NCBI RefSeq assembly: GCF_001428505.1
Contig: NZ_LMHU01000010.1
Coordinates: 284,699 to 348,698, forward strand
Direction: 5' to 3'
Source of the DNA: Terrabacter sp. Root181
GTDB lineage: Bacteria > Actinomycetota > Actinomycetes > Actinomycetales > Dermatophilaceae
DNA: 64,000 nucleotides
How positions within the stretch are numbered: position 1 is the stretch's first letter; each line of letters begins with the position of its first letter. Below the pieces are notes generated by a model. That model was not told where the DNA came from and made no database searches. It worked only from the letters and a program-made list of their open reading frames with translations. Position numbers and translations under genes: made by a program. Positions 28,202-38,228 of this stretch are shown here, piece by piece.

Positions 28202-29752
28202 TCAGATCGGCCGGCGGCGGCGCCGGGCAAATGCGAGGAGCACGACGCCGGCCGTGACGACGACCCCGGCCGAGGCGAGCACGACGAGCGACATCGTGCG
28301 GTCGTATGCCGTCGCCTCGGTCGCGGGTGCGGCCAGTGGGGCGGGGGTGCCGGTCCCCGACGAGGAGGCCGCGGTGCCGGGCGTCTGCGTACCTGCCGTT
28401 CCCGTCCCGGCGCCGGTGACGCCGCCGGTGGGCAGCTCGGGCAGGACCGGGGCCGCGACCGGGCCGGTGGACTCCCCGGGCTCGACGAGCTGCCCGACGG
28501 GCGTGACCCGGTCGGCGTTGGCGAAGCCCCAGTCGAGCAGGGCGGCGGTCGGCTTCCACGAGCCGGTGACGCTGCCCATCTGGGCGACGACGAGCGTGCG
28601 ACCCCCGCGGGTCGCCGCCCCGATGAAGGTGTGCTGCGCGCGGTCGGTGCGGCCGGGCTTGATGCCGACGGCCCCGGGGTAGTGCCGCAGCAGCTCGTTG
28701 ATGTTGTAGACGTGGAAGGCGGGCCACACCTTCCCGCGCTCGTCCTTGCCGCCGGGGAAGACGGCGTCGCGCTTGGTGATGGTGCTGCGGAACGCCGGCA
28801 GTCGCATGGCGTCGCGCCCGATGAGCGCCAGGTCGTAGGCGCTCGATCGCTGGGCGCCTTCGTCGAGGCCGCTCGGGTCGACGGTGAGCGTGTCGTGCGC
28901 CCCGATCTCGCGGGCCTTGAGGTTCATCAGGTCCACCGTGGCGTCGTAGCCACCCGCGGCGTCGGCGAGGGCGTAGACCGCATCGTTGGCCGAGAACATC
29001 AGCATGGCGTCGAAGAGGCTCGAGACGGGGTAGCGGTTGCCGGCGAGGATGCCGACGCGCGAACCGGCAGCGTCCTGCGCGTCCTGCCCGGCGACGACGA
29101 CCCGTCGCGGGTCGAGCCGCGGCATGAGCGTCAGGGCCGTGAGGGTCTTGAGGGTACTGGCGGGGCGCAGCCACGCGTGCGGCGACTTGGCGGCGAGGAT
29201 CTCGCCCGTCTCGAGGTCGGCCAGCACGTAGGACACGTCGTAGACCTCCGGCGGCGGGTCCCCCGAGGTGGTCCGGTCGACGAGGACACCGGGCTCAGCC
29301 AGACGCGAGCCGCCGACGACCGACTCCGGCTCCCACGCGGGGTGCGCGAACGGCTTCGGCGGCGCGTTGCGGCACACGAGCCGGACCTTGGGCGGCTTCG
29401 CCGCAGTCGAGGCCGTCGTGGCCCGCGGGACCGCACCCGTGGCGCTCGTCGCGCTCGTCGCGCCCGGCGCGCTCGGAGCCGAGGTCGTGGGCGGGGCGGC
29501 GGGCTCGTCGGTGGGGAAGACCCGCGGCGTCAGCGTGACGCCGACCGGCACGGCCTGCCGGGTCTGCCACGGCGCACAGGTCGGCGCCGCGACGGGTGCT
29601 GCCGCGGTCGCGGCGCGGGGGAGTGGTGTCCCGGCTGCCGGGGGGACGGCATACGTCGTCGTCAGGGCGAGCCCGAGCCCGAGCGCGCTGAGCGAGGCGC
29701 CCGCGGCGGTCACCGTCCACGGGCGACGTCGGCTAGCGTCTTGAGGCGTCAT
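28202..29752 (-). CDS. D-alanyl-D-alanine carboxypeptidase (peptidase S11)
   Basis: This 516-residue envelope enzyme trims the terminal D-Ala of peptidoglycan stem peptides. It has an N-terminal signal/anchor helix (residues about 14-34), a Pro/Ala/Thr-rich spacer to about 165, the catalytic domain, and a C-terminal membrane helix followed by RRRRR. Active-site motifs are SxxK at 199-202 (STLK) and SAN at 254-256. The third motif is KPG at 365-367 (GIKPGRTD), where KTG is usual. A -10 box TAGTCT (29762-29767) sits directly beside the sdhB terminator. The ATG lies 9 nt after the box. Confidence 0.85.
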   Translation of the reverse strand: MTPQDASRRRPWTVTAAGASLSALGLGLALTTTYAVPPAAGTPLPRAATAAAPVAAPTCAPWQTRQAVPVGVTLTPRVFPTDEPAAPPTTSAPSAPGATSATSATGAVPRATTASTAAKPPKVRLVCRNAPPKPFAHPAWEPESVVGGSRLAEPGVLVDRTTSGDPPPEVYDVSYVLADLETGEILAAKSPHAWLRPASTLKTLTALTLMPRLDPRRVVVAGQDAQDAAGSRVGILAGNRYPVSSLFDAMLMFSANDAVYALADAAGGYDATVDLMNLKAREIGAHDTLTVDPSGLDEGAQRSSAYDLALIGRDAMRLPAFRSTITKRDAVFPGGKDERGKVWPAFHVYNINELLRHYPGAVGIKPGRTDRAQHTFIGAATRGGRTLVVAQMGSVTGSWKPTAALLDWGFANADRVTPVGQLVEPGESTGPVAAPVLPELPTGGVTGAGTGTAGTQTPGTAASSSGTGTPAPLAAPATEATAYDRTMSLVVLASAGVVVTAGVVLLAFARRRRRPI

Positions 29753-29767
29753 CGCCGGGAAAGACTA

Positions 29768-29795
29768 ACCCGCCCCGGATGGATCCGGGGCGGGT
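29768..29795 (-). terminator. Terminator hairpin after sdhB
   Basis: The arms ACCCGCCCCGGAT (29768-29780) and ATCCGGGGCGGGT (29783-29795) pair perfectly over 13 bp around a GG turn. It lies 33 bp after the sdhB stop on the minus strand and ends exactly where the -10 box of the carboxypeptidase gene begins. Confidence 0.8.
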
Positions 29796-29827
29796 CGTCG
29801 GTGGTCCCGCGGTGGGCGCGTCGCGCC

Positions 29828-30571
29828 TCACTCGCCGCGCATCAGCGCGCCGCGCAGGTCCTTGTTGAGCTGGTTGATGACGTCGAGCGGGATCTCCTTG
29901 GGGCACGCCGAGGAGCACTCGCCGATGTTGGTGCAGCCGCCGAAGCCCTCGTGGTCGTGCTGGCTCACCATGTTGACGACGCGGGCGTCGCGCTCCGGCT
30001 GGCCCTGGGGGAGCTCGCCGAGGTGGGTGATCTTCGCGCCCATGAAGAGCATGCCGGACGCGTTGGGGCACGCCGCAACACACGCACCGCAGCCGATGCA
30101 GGCGGCTGCCATGAAGGCGCGGTCGGCCTTCGGCTTGGGCACCGGTACGGAGTGGGCCTCGGGCGCGGAGCCGGTGTTGGCGCTGATGAAGCCGCCGGCC
30201 TGGATGATCCGGTCGAAGCTGCCGCGGTCGACGACGAGGTCCTTGATGACCGGGAACGCGTCGGCGCGCCACGGCTCGATGGTGATCTCGTCGCCGTCGG
30301 AGAAGCTGCGCATGTGCAGCTGGCAGGTCGTCGTGACCTCGGGGCCGTGGGCCTTGCCGGAGATCATCAGGCCGCACATGCCGCAGATGCCCTCGCGACA
30401 GTCGGAGTCGAAGGCGATCGGCTCCTCGCCGCGGGCGTTGAGCTGCTCGTTGAGCACGTCGAGCATCTCGAGGAACGACATGTCCTCGGAGATGTCGGTG
30501 ACCGGGTAGGTCACCATCTCGCCCTTGGCCTTGGGGCCGGCCTGGCGCCAGATCTTGAGGGTCAGGTTCAT
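29828..30571 (-). CDS. sdhB: Succinate dehydrogenase iron-sulfur subunit (sdhCAB type)
   Basis: A 247-residue subunit passing electrons from FAD to quinone. The [2Fe-2S] site is [10 protein letters not shown] with a downstream Cys in CQLH. The other clusters are held by [12 protein letters not shown] and by [16 protein letters not shown]. Length and the start [11 protein letters not shown] match the Corynebacterium/Bacillus-type SdhB. It is the last gene of sdhC-sdhA-sdhB, 58 bp after sdhA, and is followed by a strong terminator. Confidence 0.93.
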   Translation of the reverse strand: MNLTLKIWRQAGPKAKGEMVTYPVTDISEDMSFLEMLDVLNEQLNARGEEPIAFDSDCREGICGMCGLMISGKAHGPEVTTTCQLHMRSFSDGDEITIEPWRADAFPVIKDLVVDRGSFDRIIQAGGFISANTGSAPEAHSVPVPKPKADRAFMAAACIGCGACVAACPNASGMLFMGAKITHLGELPQGQPERDARVVNMVSQHDHEGFGGCTNIGECSSACPKEIPLDVINQLNKDLRGALMRGE

Positions 30572-30629
30572 CGGGGTCCTCGCAAGGTATCGGAGTGAGG
30601 TACGAACGGAGAACTGCGTGGGGTGATCG

Positions 30630-32630
<2,001 letters not shown>

Positions 32631-32633
32631 TGG

Positions 32634-33356
32634 TCAGCTTCCCTTGACGAGTCCGAAGAGGATGGCGAGCGGGGGGAGGGCGAACCCCACGCTCGTGACG
32701 AGTGCGATGACCGTCCCGAGCGTCTTGGCGCGACGGCGGGCGGCGGCGTTGCCGGCCCAGCCCAGGGTCTGGGTGGCGCTCCAGACGCCGTGGTAGAGGT
32801 GCAGGCCCAGGGCGACGAGGGCGAGCAGGTAGATCAGGACGACCCACCACACCTGGAAGCTGCTGATGACGAGCAGGCCCGGGTTGCCCTCTGCCGGAAG
32901 CGAGCCGACGTTGAACTTCACGATCGTGAACTGGAGCAGGTGCCACACGAGGAAGAGGAGCAGCGCAACGCCGCCCCAGCGCATCATCTTGCTCTTGACC
33001 GTGGCACGGGCCGCGGCCTTGGCCACGTAGCGCGTCGTCCGGGCGCCACGAGCACGGCTCCACAGGTAGAACGCGGACCACGCGTGAGCCACCAGCGCCG
33101 CGATGAGGAGGACCCGGAAGAGCCAGAGGAAGCCGGCGTACGGCAGGAAGGGCGTGAACAACGTCCGGAGGTGCTCGGCGTACTCGTTGAACGCGTCGAC
33201 GCCTGCGAAGATCTTGAGGTTGCCGTACATGTGCACGAGGACGTAGAACACGAACAGCGCGCCCGAGCCGGCCATGAGCATCTTCATGAACACGGTGTTC
33301 CGGCGGGCCGATGCAGGTCGATTCGATCCCGTCACCGGGAGAGTATTGGTGGCCAC
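32634..33356 (-). CDS. sdhC: Succinate dehydrogenase cytochrome b subunit (sdhCAB type)
   Basis: A 240-residue membrane anchor with five predicted helices, the single-subunit (B-type) di-heme cytochrome b558 arrangement. Candidate heme histidines occur in VLVHMYGNL, VAHAWSA, VWHLLQF and GLHLYHG. It anchors SdhA and SdhB and reduces menaquinone. The GTG start lies 7 nt after the TAGGGT box at 33364-33369, suggesting a leaderless mRNA for the operon. Confidence 0.9.
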   Translation of the reverse strand: MATNTLPVTGSNRPASARRNTVFMKMLMAGSGALFVFYVLVHMYGNLKIFAGVDAFNEYAEHLRTLFTPFLPYAGFLWLFRVLLIAALVAHAWSAFYLWSRARGARTTRYVAKAAARATVKSKMMRWGGVALLLFLVWHLLQFTIVKFNVGSLPAEGNPGLLVISSFQVWWVVLIYLLALVALGLHLYHGVWSATQTLGWAGNAAARRRAKTLGTVIALVTSVGFALPPLAILFGLVKGS

Positions 33357-33363
33357 GGTCGAA

Positions 33364-33369
33364 ACCCTA
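33364..33369 (-). promoter_or_regulatory. -10 box of the sdhCAB operon
   Basis: TAGGGT on the minus strand ends 7 nt before the sdhC GTG. No canonical -35 is visible. Confidence 0.45.
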
Positions 33370-33444
33370 TCCCCGAGGCTTCGCAGGGTCCGACGGCTAC
33401 CGTCCGGTAGACGCCGAGTGTGACTATTTCCACTGTCATGCGCC

Positions 33445-33489
33445 CGTCAACGCCGTCAGCGCCGTCAGCGCCGTCAGCGCACTCAGCGC
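33445..33489. repeat. Five 9-bp tandem units
   Basis: Three exact CGTCAGCGC units (33454-33480) are flanked by the one-mismatch unit CGTCAACGC and by ACTCAGCGC, which carries two changes. The array covers the last codons and stop of the second iron-sulfur subunit gene (stop at 33483) and the start of the gap to sdhC. Confidence 0.8.
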
Positions 33490-34235
33490 TTGCGGAGACC
33501 GATCTTCGTGCCCAGCCACACGAGCGGGTCGTAGTGACGGCCGACCACGCGCTCCTTCATCGGGATGATCGCGTTGTCGGTGATCTTGATGTGCTCGGGG
33601 CAGACCTCGGTGCAGCACTTCGTGATGTTGCACATCCCGATGCCCTGTTCGTCGCGGGCGAAGTCCGCACGGTCTTCGCGCGCGTCGAGCGGGTGCATGT
33701 CGAGCTCGGCCGCGCGGATGAGGAAGCGGGGTCCGGCGAACGCCTCCTTGTTGCTCTCGTGGTCACGCACGACGTGGCAGGTGTCCTGGCAGAGGAAGCA
33801 CTCGATGCACTTGCGGAACTCCTGCGAGCGCTCGACGTCGACCTGCTGCATCCGGTACTCGCCCGGCGCCAGGTCCGGCGGGGCGAAGGCGGGGATCTGG
33901 CGGGCCTTCGCGTAGTTGAACGACACGTCGGTGACGAGGTCGCGGATCACCGGGAAGGCGCGTAGCGGCGTGACCGTGACCGTCTCGGTCTCGGTGAAGG
34001 TCGACATGCGGGTCATGCACAGCAGCCGTGGCATGCCGTTGACCTCGGCGCTGCACGATCCACACTTGCCGGCCTTGCAGTTCCAGCGCACCGCGAGGTC
34101 GCCCGACTGGGTGGCCTGGAGGCGGTGGATGATGTCGAGCACGACCTCGCCCTCGTTGACCTCGACGGTGTAGTCCACGAGCTCGCCGCCGTCGGCGTCG
34201 CCGCGCCAGACCCGGAACCTCGCGTCGTAGCTCAT
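33483..34235 (-). CDS. sdhB: Succinate dehydrogenase iron-sulfur subunit (Sdh1 type)
   Basis: A 250-residue iron-sulfur subunit of a second succinate:quinone oxidoreductase. Cluster ligands are CKAGKCGSC with a later Cys in RLLC, CIECFLCQDTCH and CNITKCCTEVCPEHI. The length, close to 248, and the gene order membrane-flavoprotein-FeS match the mycobacterial Sdh1 operon (Rv0249c-Rv0247c). The start overlaps the flavoprotein stop by 4 bp. The open frame runs farther upstream, but ATG 34235 gives the normal N-terminus. Confidence 0.9.
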   Translation of the reverse strand: MSYDARFRVWRGDADGGELVDYTVEVNEGEVVLDIIHRLQATQSGDLAVRWNCKAGKCGSCSAEVNGMPRLLCMTRMSTFTETETVTVTPLRAFPVIRDLVTDVSFNYAKARQIPAFAPPDLAPGEYRMQQVDVERSQEFRKCIECFLCQDTCHVVRDHESNKEAFAGPRFLIRAAELDMHPLDAREDRADFARDEQGIGMCNITKCCTEVCPEHIKITDNAIIPMKERVVGRHYDPLVWLGTKIGLRKR

Positions 34236-36154
34236 GACCCGCTCCCGTCGGTGGGCGTCGCCGGTGCCGGCACCGCGGCCAGCTCGTCCGGCGTGAGGTA
34301 CTTGGCCAGCTCGCCCGTGTCGAAGAGGGCCAGCAGGTCGCCGCGCATGGACGGCATGGGCTGCTCGCGCACCACGATGCCGTCGCCGTCCGCCGAGCAG
34401 ATGAGGTTGCGGCCCCGCCAGTGCGGGTCCATCGTCGGGTAGTCGTCGCGGGTGTGACCCCCGCGGCTCTCCTGGCGCAGCAGCGCGGCCCGGGCCACGC
34501 ACTCGCTGACGGCGAGCATGTTGCGCAGGTCGAGGGCGAGGTGCCAGCCGGGGTTGAACTGCCGGTGGCCCTCGACGGTCAGGTGCTCGGCGCGGGCCTT
34601 GAGGTCCTCGAGCCGTTCGAGGGCGCGTTCGATCTCCGCGGCCGTGCGGATGATGCCGACGAGGTCGTTCATCGTCTGCTGCATCTCCTGGTGGAGGGTG
34701 TACGGGTTCTCGCCGCCCTCCTCCTCGAACGGCGCGAGCGCAGCGGCTGCGGCGGCGTCGACGACCGCCTGGTCGACGTCTGGCCGACGGTCGCCCAGTG
34801 CCAGGACGTATGCCGCGGCGCCGGTTCCCGCGCGGGCGCCGAAGACGAGCAGGTCCGAGAGGGAGTTGCCGCCCAGGCGGTTGGACCCGTGCATGCCGCC
34901 CGACACCTCTCCGGCGGCGAAGAGGCCAGGCACCCCTGCGGCGGCGGCGGTGTCCGGGTCGACCTCGACCCCGCCCATGACGTAGTGACAGGTGGGGCCG
35001 ACCTCCATCGCCTCCTTCGTGATGTCGACGTCGGCCAGCTCCTTGAACTGGTGGTGCATCGACGGCAGCTTCTTGAGGATCTCCTCCGGGGGGCGCCGCG
35101 AGGCGATGTCGAGGAACACGCCGCCGTGCGGTGACCCGCGCCCGGCCTTGACCTCGGAGTTGATGGCGCGCGCCACCTCGTCACGGGGGAGCAGCTCGGG
35201 CGGCCGCTTGTTGGTGTCCGGGTCGGTGTACCAGCGGTCGCCCTCCTCCTCGGTCTCGGCGTACTGGCCGCGGAAGACGTCGGGCACGTAGTCGAACATG
35301 AAGCGCTTGCCCTCGGAGTTCTTCAGCACGCCGCCGTCACCGCGCACCGACTCGGTGACGAGGATCCCCTTGACCGAGGGCGGCCACACCATGCCGGTCG
35401 GGTGGAACTGGATGAACTCCATGTTGACGAGGGTTGATCCCGCCCGCAGGGCCAGGGCGTGTCCGTCGCCGGTGTACTCCCATGAGTTCGAGGTGACCTT
35501 GAACGACTTGCCGATGCCACCCGTGGCCAGGACGACGGCGGGGGCGTTGAAGCGGACGAACCGACCCGACTCGCGCCAGTAGCCGAAGGCGCCGGCGATG
35601 GCCCCGCTCGGGTCCTGGAGCAGGTCGGTGATCGTCACCTCGGCGAAGACCTTCAGCCGGCTCTCCGGGTCGCCGGTCTCACGTTCGTCGTCCTGCTGGA
35701 GGGAGACGATCTTCTGCTGCAGGGTGCGGATCAGCTCGAGCCCGGTGCGGTCGCCGACGTGGGCGAGGCGGGGGTACTCGTGGCCCCCGAAGTTGCGCTG
35801 GCTGATCCGTCCGTCCGGAGTGCGGTCGAAGAGGGCGCCGTACGTCTCGAGCTCCCACACGCGGTCGGGGGCCTCCTTGGCGTGCAGCTCGGCCATCCGC
35901 CACGAGTTGAGGAACTTGCCGCCGCGCATCGTGTCCCGGAAGTGCACCTGCCAGCTGTCGTTGCTGTTGACGTTGCCCATGCTCGCGGCGATGCCGCCCT
36001 CGGCCATCACGGTGTGCGCCTTGCCGAAGAGGGACTTGCAGATGATGGCCGTGCGAAGTCCTGCCTCGCGCGCGGCGATCGCGGCCCGCAGGCCCGCCCC
36101 GCCGGCCCCGACGATGACGACGTCGTACTCGAAGTGCTCCAGGTCGGCGGCCAT
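34232..36154 (-). CDS. sdhA: Succinate dehydrogenase flavoprotein subunit (Sdh1 type)
   Basis: A 640-residue flavoprotein with VVIVGAGGAGLRAAI at residues about 12-26, the FAD-histidine region KAHTVMAEGGIAAS and the active-site block FHPTGMVWPP. The Arg/His region HVGDRTGLELIRTL and GVEVDPDTAAAAGVPGLFAAGE are also family-typical. Size and neighbours match Rv0248c-type SdhA. The N-terminal start was set at ATG 36154, which overlaps the membrane-subunit stop by 4 bp. It is distant in sequence from the sdhA at 30630, so the two are not a recent duplicate. Confidence 0.92.
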   Translation of the reverse strand: MAADLEHFEYDVVIVGAGGAGLRAAIAAREAGLRTAIICKSLFGKAHTVMAEGGIAASMGNVNSNDSWQVHFRDTMRGGKFLNSWRMAELHAKEAPDRVWELETYGALFDRTPDGRISQRNFGGHEYPRLAHVGDRTGLELIRTLQQKIVSLQQDDERETGDPESRLKVFAEVTITDLLQDPSGAIAGAFGYWRESGRFVRFNAPAVVLATGGIGKSFKVTSNSWEYTGDGHALALRAGSTLVNMEFIQFHPTGMVWPPSVKGILVTESVRGDGGVLKNSEGKRFMFDYVPDVFRGQYAETEEEGDRWYTDPDTNKRPPELLPRDEVARAINSEVKAGRGSPHGGVFLDIASRRPPEEILKKLPSMHHQFKELADVDITKEAMEVGPTCHYVMGGVEVDPDTAAAAGVPGLFAAGEVSGGMHGSNRLGGNSLSDLLVFGARAGTGAAAYVLALGDRRPDVDQAVVDAAAAAALAPFEEEGGENPYTLHQEMQQTMNDLVGIIRTAAEIERALERLEDLKARAEHLTVEGHRQFNPGWHLALDLRNMLAVSECVARAALLRQESRGGHTRDDYPTMDPHWRGRNLICSADGDGIVVREQPMPSMRGDLLALFDTGELAKYLTPDELAAVPAPATPTDGSGS

Positions 36155-36999
36155 CAGTTGAAGAACCTCAGATCCGTGACGGCCCCGGAGGCGACCAGGG
36201 CGATGTAGGCGTCGGTCACCATGAGAGTGGCCAGCGTGGTCCAGGCCAGCTGCATGTGCCGGGTGTTGAGGCGCGAGACGACGGTCCAGGCCCGGTAGCG
36301 CACCGGGTGCCTGGAGAAGTGCTTGAGCCGGCCACCGATGAGGTGTCGGCACGAATGGCACGAGGCCGTGTAGAGCCAGAGGAAGCCGGCGTTGACGAGC
36401 ATGATGAGCGTGCCCAGCCCCATGCCGATGCCGCCGTCCTTGCCGTGGAAGCCGTCGAAGGCGTCCAGGGTGTTCATCCCGGAGACGACGAGCGCGGCGT
36501 AGAAGAAGTAGCGGTGGACGTTCTGCAGGATGAGTGGGAAGCGCGTCTCGCCCGTGTACCTCGCGTGCGGCTCGGCAACGGCGCAGGCGGGCGGCGAGAG
36601 CCAGAACGACCGGTAGTACGCCTTGCGGTAGTAGTAGCAGGTGAGCCGGAAGCCGAGCAGGATCGGCAGCAGGAAGAACGCATACGGGACGAGCGGCGGG
36701 AGCTCACCCATCCAGGTGCCGAGGTGGCGCGCATCCGGGACGCACGAGGCGGTCACGCAGGGGGAGTAGAACGGTGTGAGGTAGTGGTACGTCTCGACGA
36801 AGTAGTACCGCTGCATGGAGGTCCGGACCAGCGCGTAGAGAAGCCAGAGGACGAGCAGCGTGACGATGATGACCGGCTGGACCCACCACCGGTCGCCGCG
36901 CAGGGTGCGCTCGGGGATCTGCGCCCGTCCCGGAGAGCCGACGCCTCCGGCGACGGACCCTCCTCCGCCGGAAGCCGGGTCGAGCCTCGTCTCACTCAT
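36154..36999 (-). CDS. Succinate dehydrogenase membrane subunit (Sdh1 type)
   Basis: A 281-residue membrane anchor with about five helices, first gene of the Sdh1-type operon. It carries unusual paired cysteines outside the helices: SPCVTASC near residue 75 and ASCHSC near 205. Candidate heme histidines include NVHRYFF and the C-terminal RHMQLAW. The ATG at 36999 has GGAGG 9 nt upstream on the minus strand. A promoter and a perfect palindrome lie 40-50 bp upstream. Confidence 0.85.
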   Translation of the reverse strand: MSETRLDPASGGGGSVAGGVGSPGRAQIPERTLRGDRWWVQPVIIVTLLVLWLLYALVRTSMQRYYFVETYHYLTPFYSPCVTASCVPDARHLGTWMGELPPLVPYAFFLLPILLGFRLTCYYYRKAYYRSFWLSPPACAVAEPHARYTGETRFPLILQNVHRYFFYAALVVSGMNTLDAFDGFHGKDGGIGMGLGTLIMLVNAGFLWLYTASCHSCRHLIGGRLKHFSRHPVRYRAWTVVSRLNTRHMQLAWTTLATLMVTDAYIALVASGAVTDLRFFN

Positions 37000-37036
37000 C
37001 CTGCGAACCTCCACCGTCGTTGGTCGGGCGCCGTCG

Positions 37037-37050
37037 CACACTCTAGTGTG
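37037..37050. promoter_or_regulatory. Palindrome over the Sdh1 operon promoter
   Basis: CACACTCTAGTGTG has perfect 6-bp arms. It contains TAGAGT (minus strand, 37045-37040), the likely -10 box of the Sdh1-type operon, so a bound regulator would block transcription. An overlapping TGTGA-N6-CCACG (37047-37062) resembles half of a CRP/GlxR site; the second half matches only 3 of 5 bases. Confidence 0.45.
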
Positions 37051-37102
37051 ACGTGCGCCACGGGGGGTGGAGCGACGCTCCCCACGCCTGCGAGCCGCCA
37101 CC

Positions 37103-37108
37103 TAGGGT
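37103..37108 (+). promoter_or_regulatory. -10 box, leaderless promoter of SDR gene
   Basis: TAGGGT ends 6 nt before ATG 37115. Confidence 0.45.
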
Positions 37109-37114
37109 GGGCGG

Positions 37115-38086
37115 ATGGTGCTCCACGCAGCGACCGCGGTCCTCGACTGGGTCATGGACAAGTCCCTCGTCCTCGGTTACACGAAGATCGGGCCGACCGT
37201 GCGTCGGGCCTGGTGGCCGCACGACCCGGTGCCGGGCGCCCTCGTCGGACGCCATGTCCTCGTCACCGGCGCGAGCGGGGGCCTCGGGCTGGCCACGGCG
37301 CGAGGTCTGGCCCGTCTCGGTGCGGTGGTGCACATCACCGGCCGGGACGCCTCGCGTCTCGACGACGCCCGCTCGCGGCTGCTCGAGGAGCAGCCTCTCG
37401 CCGAGGTCACGTCCCACGTCGCGGACGTCAGCGACCTCGCCGCGACCGCGGAGTTCGCGCGCCGGTTCGTCGCCGACGTGCCGCGGCTGCACGCCGTCGT
37501 GCACAACGCGGGCGTCATGCCACCGACGCGGACGGTCACGCCAGAGGGGCACGAGCTGGCTCTCGCCACGCACGTGCTCGGTCCGCACGTGCTCACCTTC
37601 GGGCTCCGCGAGTCGCTCGGGGGCGGCGGCCGCGTCGTGCTCGTGACCTCCGGTGGCGCGTACGCCCAGCGACTGGAGGTCAACGACCTCGAGTACACAC
37701 AGGGCACCTACTCGGGGACGGCGGCATACGCCCGCACGAAGCGGATGCAGCTCGTGCTGGCCCCGCTGTGGGCGCGGGAGCTGGCCGGAGACGACATCAT
37801 GGTTGCCTCGATGCACCCGGGATGGGCCGACACGCCGGGCGTGACGGAGTCGCTGCCCGGCTTCGCGAAGGTCACCGGGCCGCTGCTGCGCAACGCCGAG
37901 CAGGGCGCTGACACCGCCGTGTGGCTGACCGCGACCGGCGACCCGATCGGCTCGGGCGGCTTCTGGCACGACCGCCGGAGACGCTCCACGCACTACGCGC
38001 CGGTGCTCGTCGAGACGCCGGGCGAGGTCGAGCGGTTCTGGGCCTTCGTGTGCGAGACCACGGGAGTGCCCACGCCAAGGGGCTGA
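37115..38086 (+). CDS. Short-chain dehydrogenase/reductase (SDR)
   Basis: A 323-residue NAD(P)-dependent oxidoreductase. The cofactor motif VLVTGASGGLGLATA starts near residue 49 after a 45-residue N-terminal extension. VHNAGVMPP is the NNAG-type motif. The catalytic Ser is in LVTSGGAY and YARTKRMQ gives the YxxxK pair. The layout resembles the DHRS12-like group acting on lipophilic substrates. A damaged copy of its 3' end is found at 42535-42681. The native substrate is unknown. Confidence 0.85.
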   Translation: MVLHAATAVLDWVMDKSLVLGYTKIGPTVRRAWWPHDPVPGALVGRHVLVTGASGGLGLATARGLARLGAVVHITGRDASRLDDARSRLLEEQPLAEVTSHVADVSDLAATAEFARRFVADVPRLHAVVHNAGVMPPTRTVTPEGHELALATHVLGPHVLTFGLRESLGGGGRVVLVTSGGAYAQRLEVNDLEYTQGTYSGTAAYARTKRMQLVLAPLWARELAGDDIMVASMHPGWADTPGVTESLPGFAKVTGPLLRNAEQGADTAVWLTATGDPIGSGGFWHDRRRRSTHYAPVLVETPGEVERFWAFVCETTGVPTPRG

Positions 38087-38152
38087 CGTCGACTCCCTCC
38101 GTGTCGAAGCCCGTCGCTGCTCTCCCCGCGGCCCGTCGAGCGGGTGGCACGG

Positions 38153-38181
38153 AGGCCCGCCGGCTTCGCAGACGCGGGCCT
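38153..38181. terminator. Bidirectional hairpin between SDR and aldehyde dehydrogenase genes
   Basis: AGGCCCGC (38153-38160) pairs with GCGGGCCT (38174-38181), with a 13-nt loop, in the gap between two convergent genes. Confidence 0.55.
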
Positions 38182-38228
38182 ACCCCGCTGTGCCGCCACG
38201 CTCGCCCCCGGGCTCGCGCCCTGGCAGG

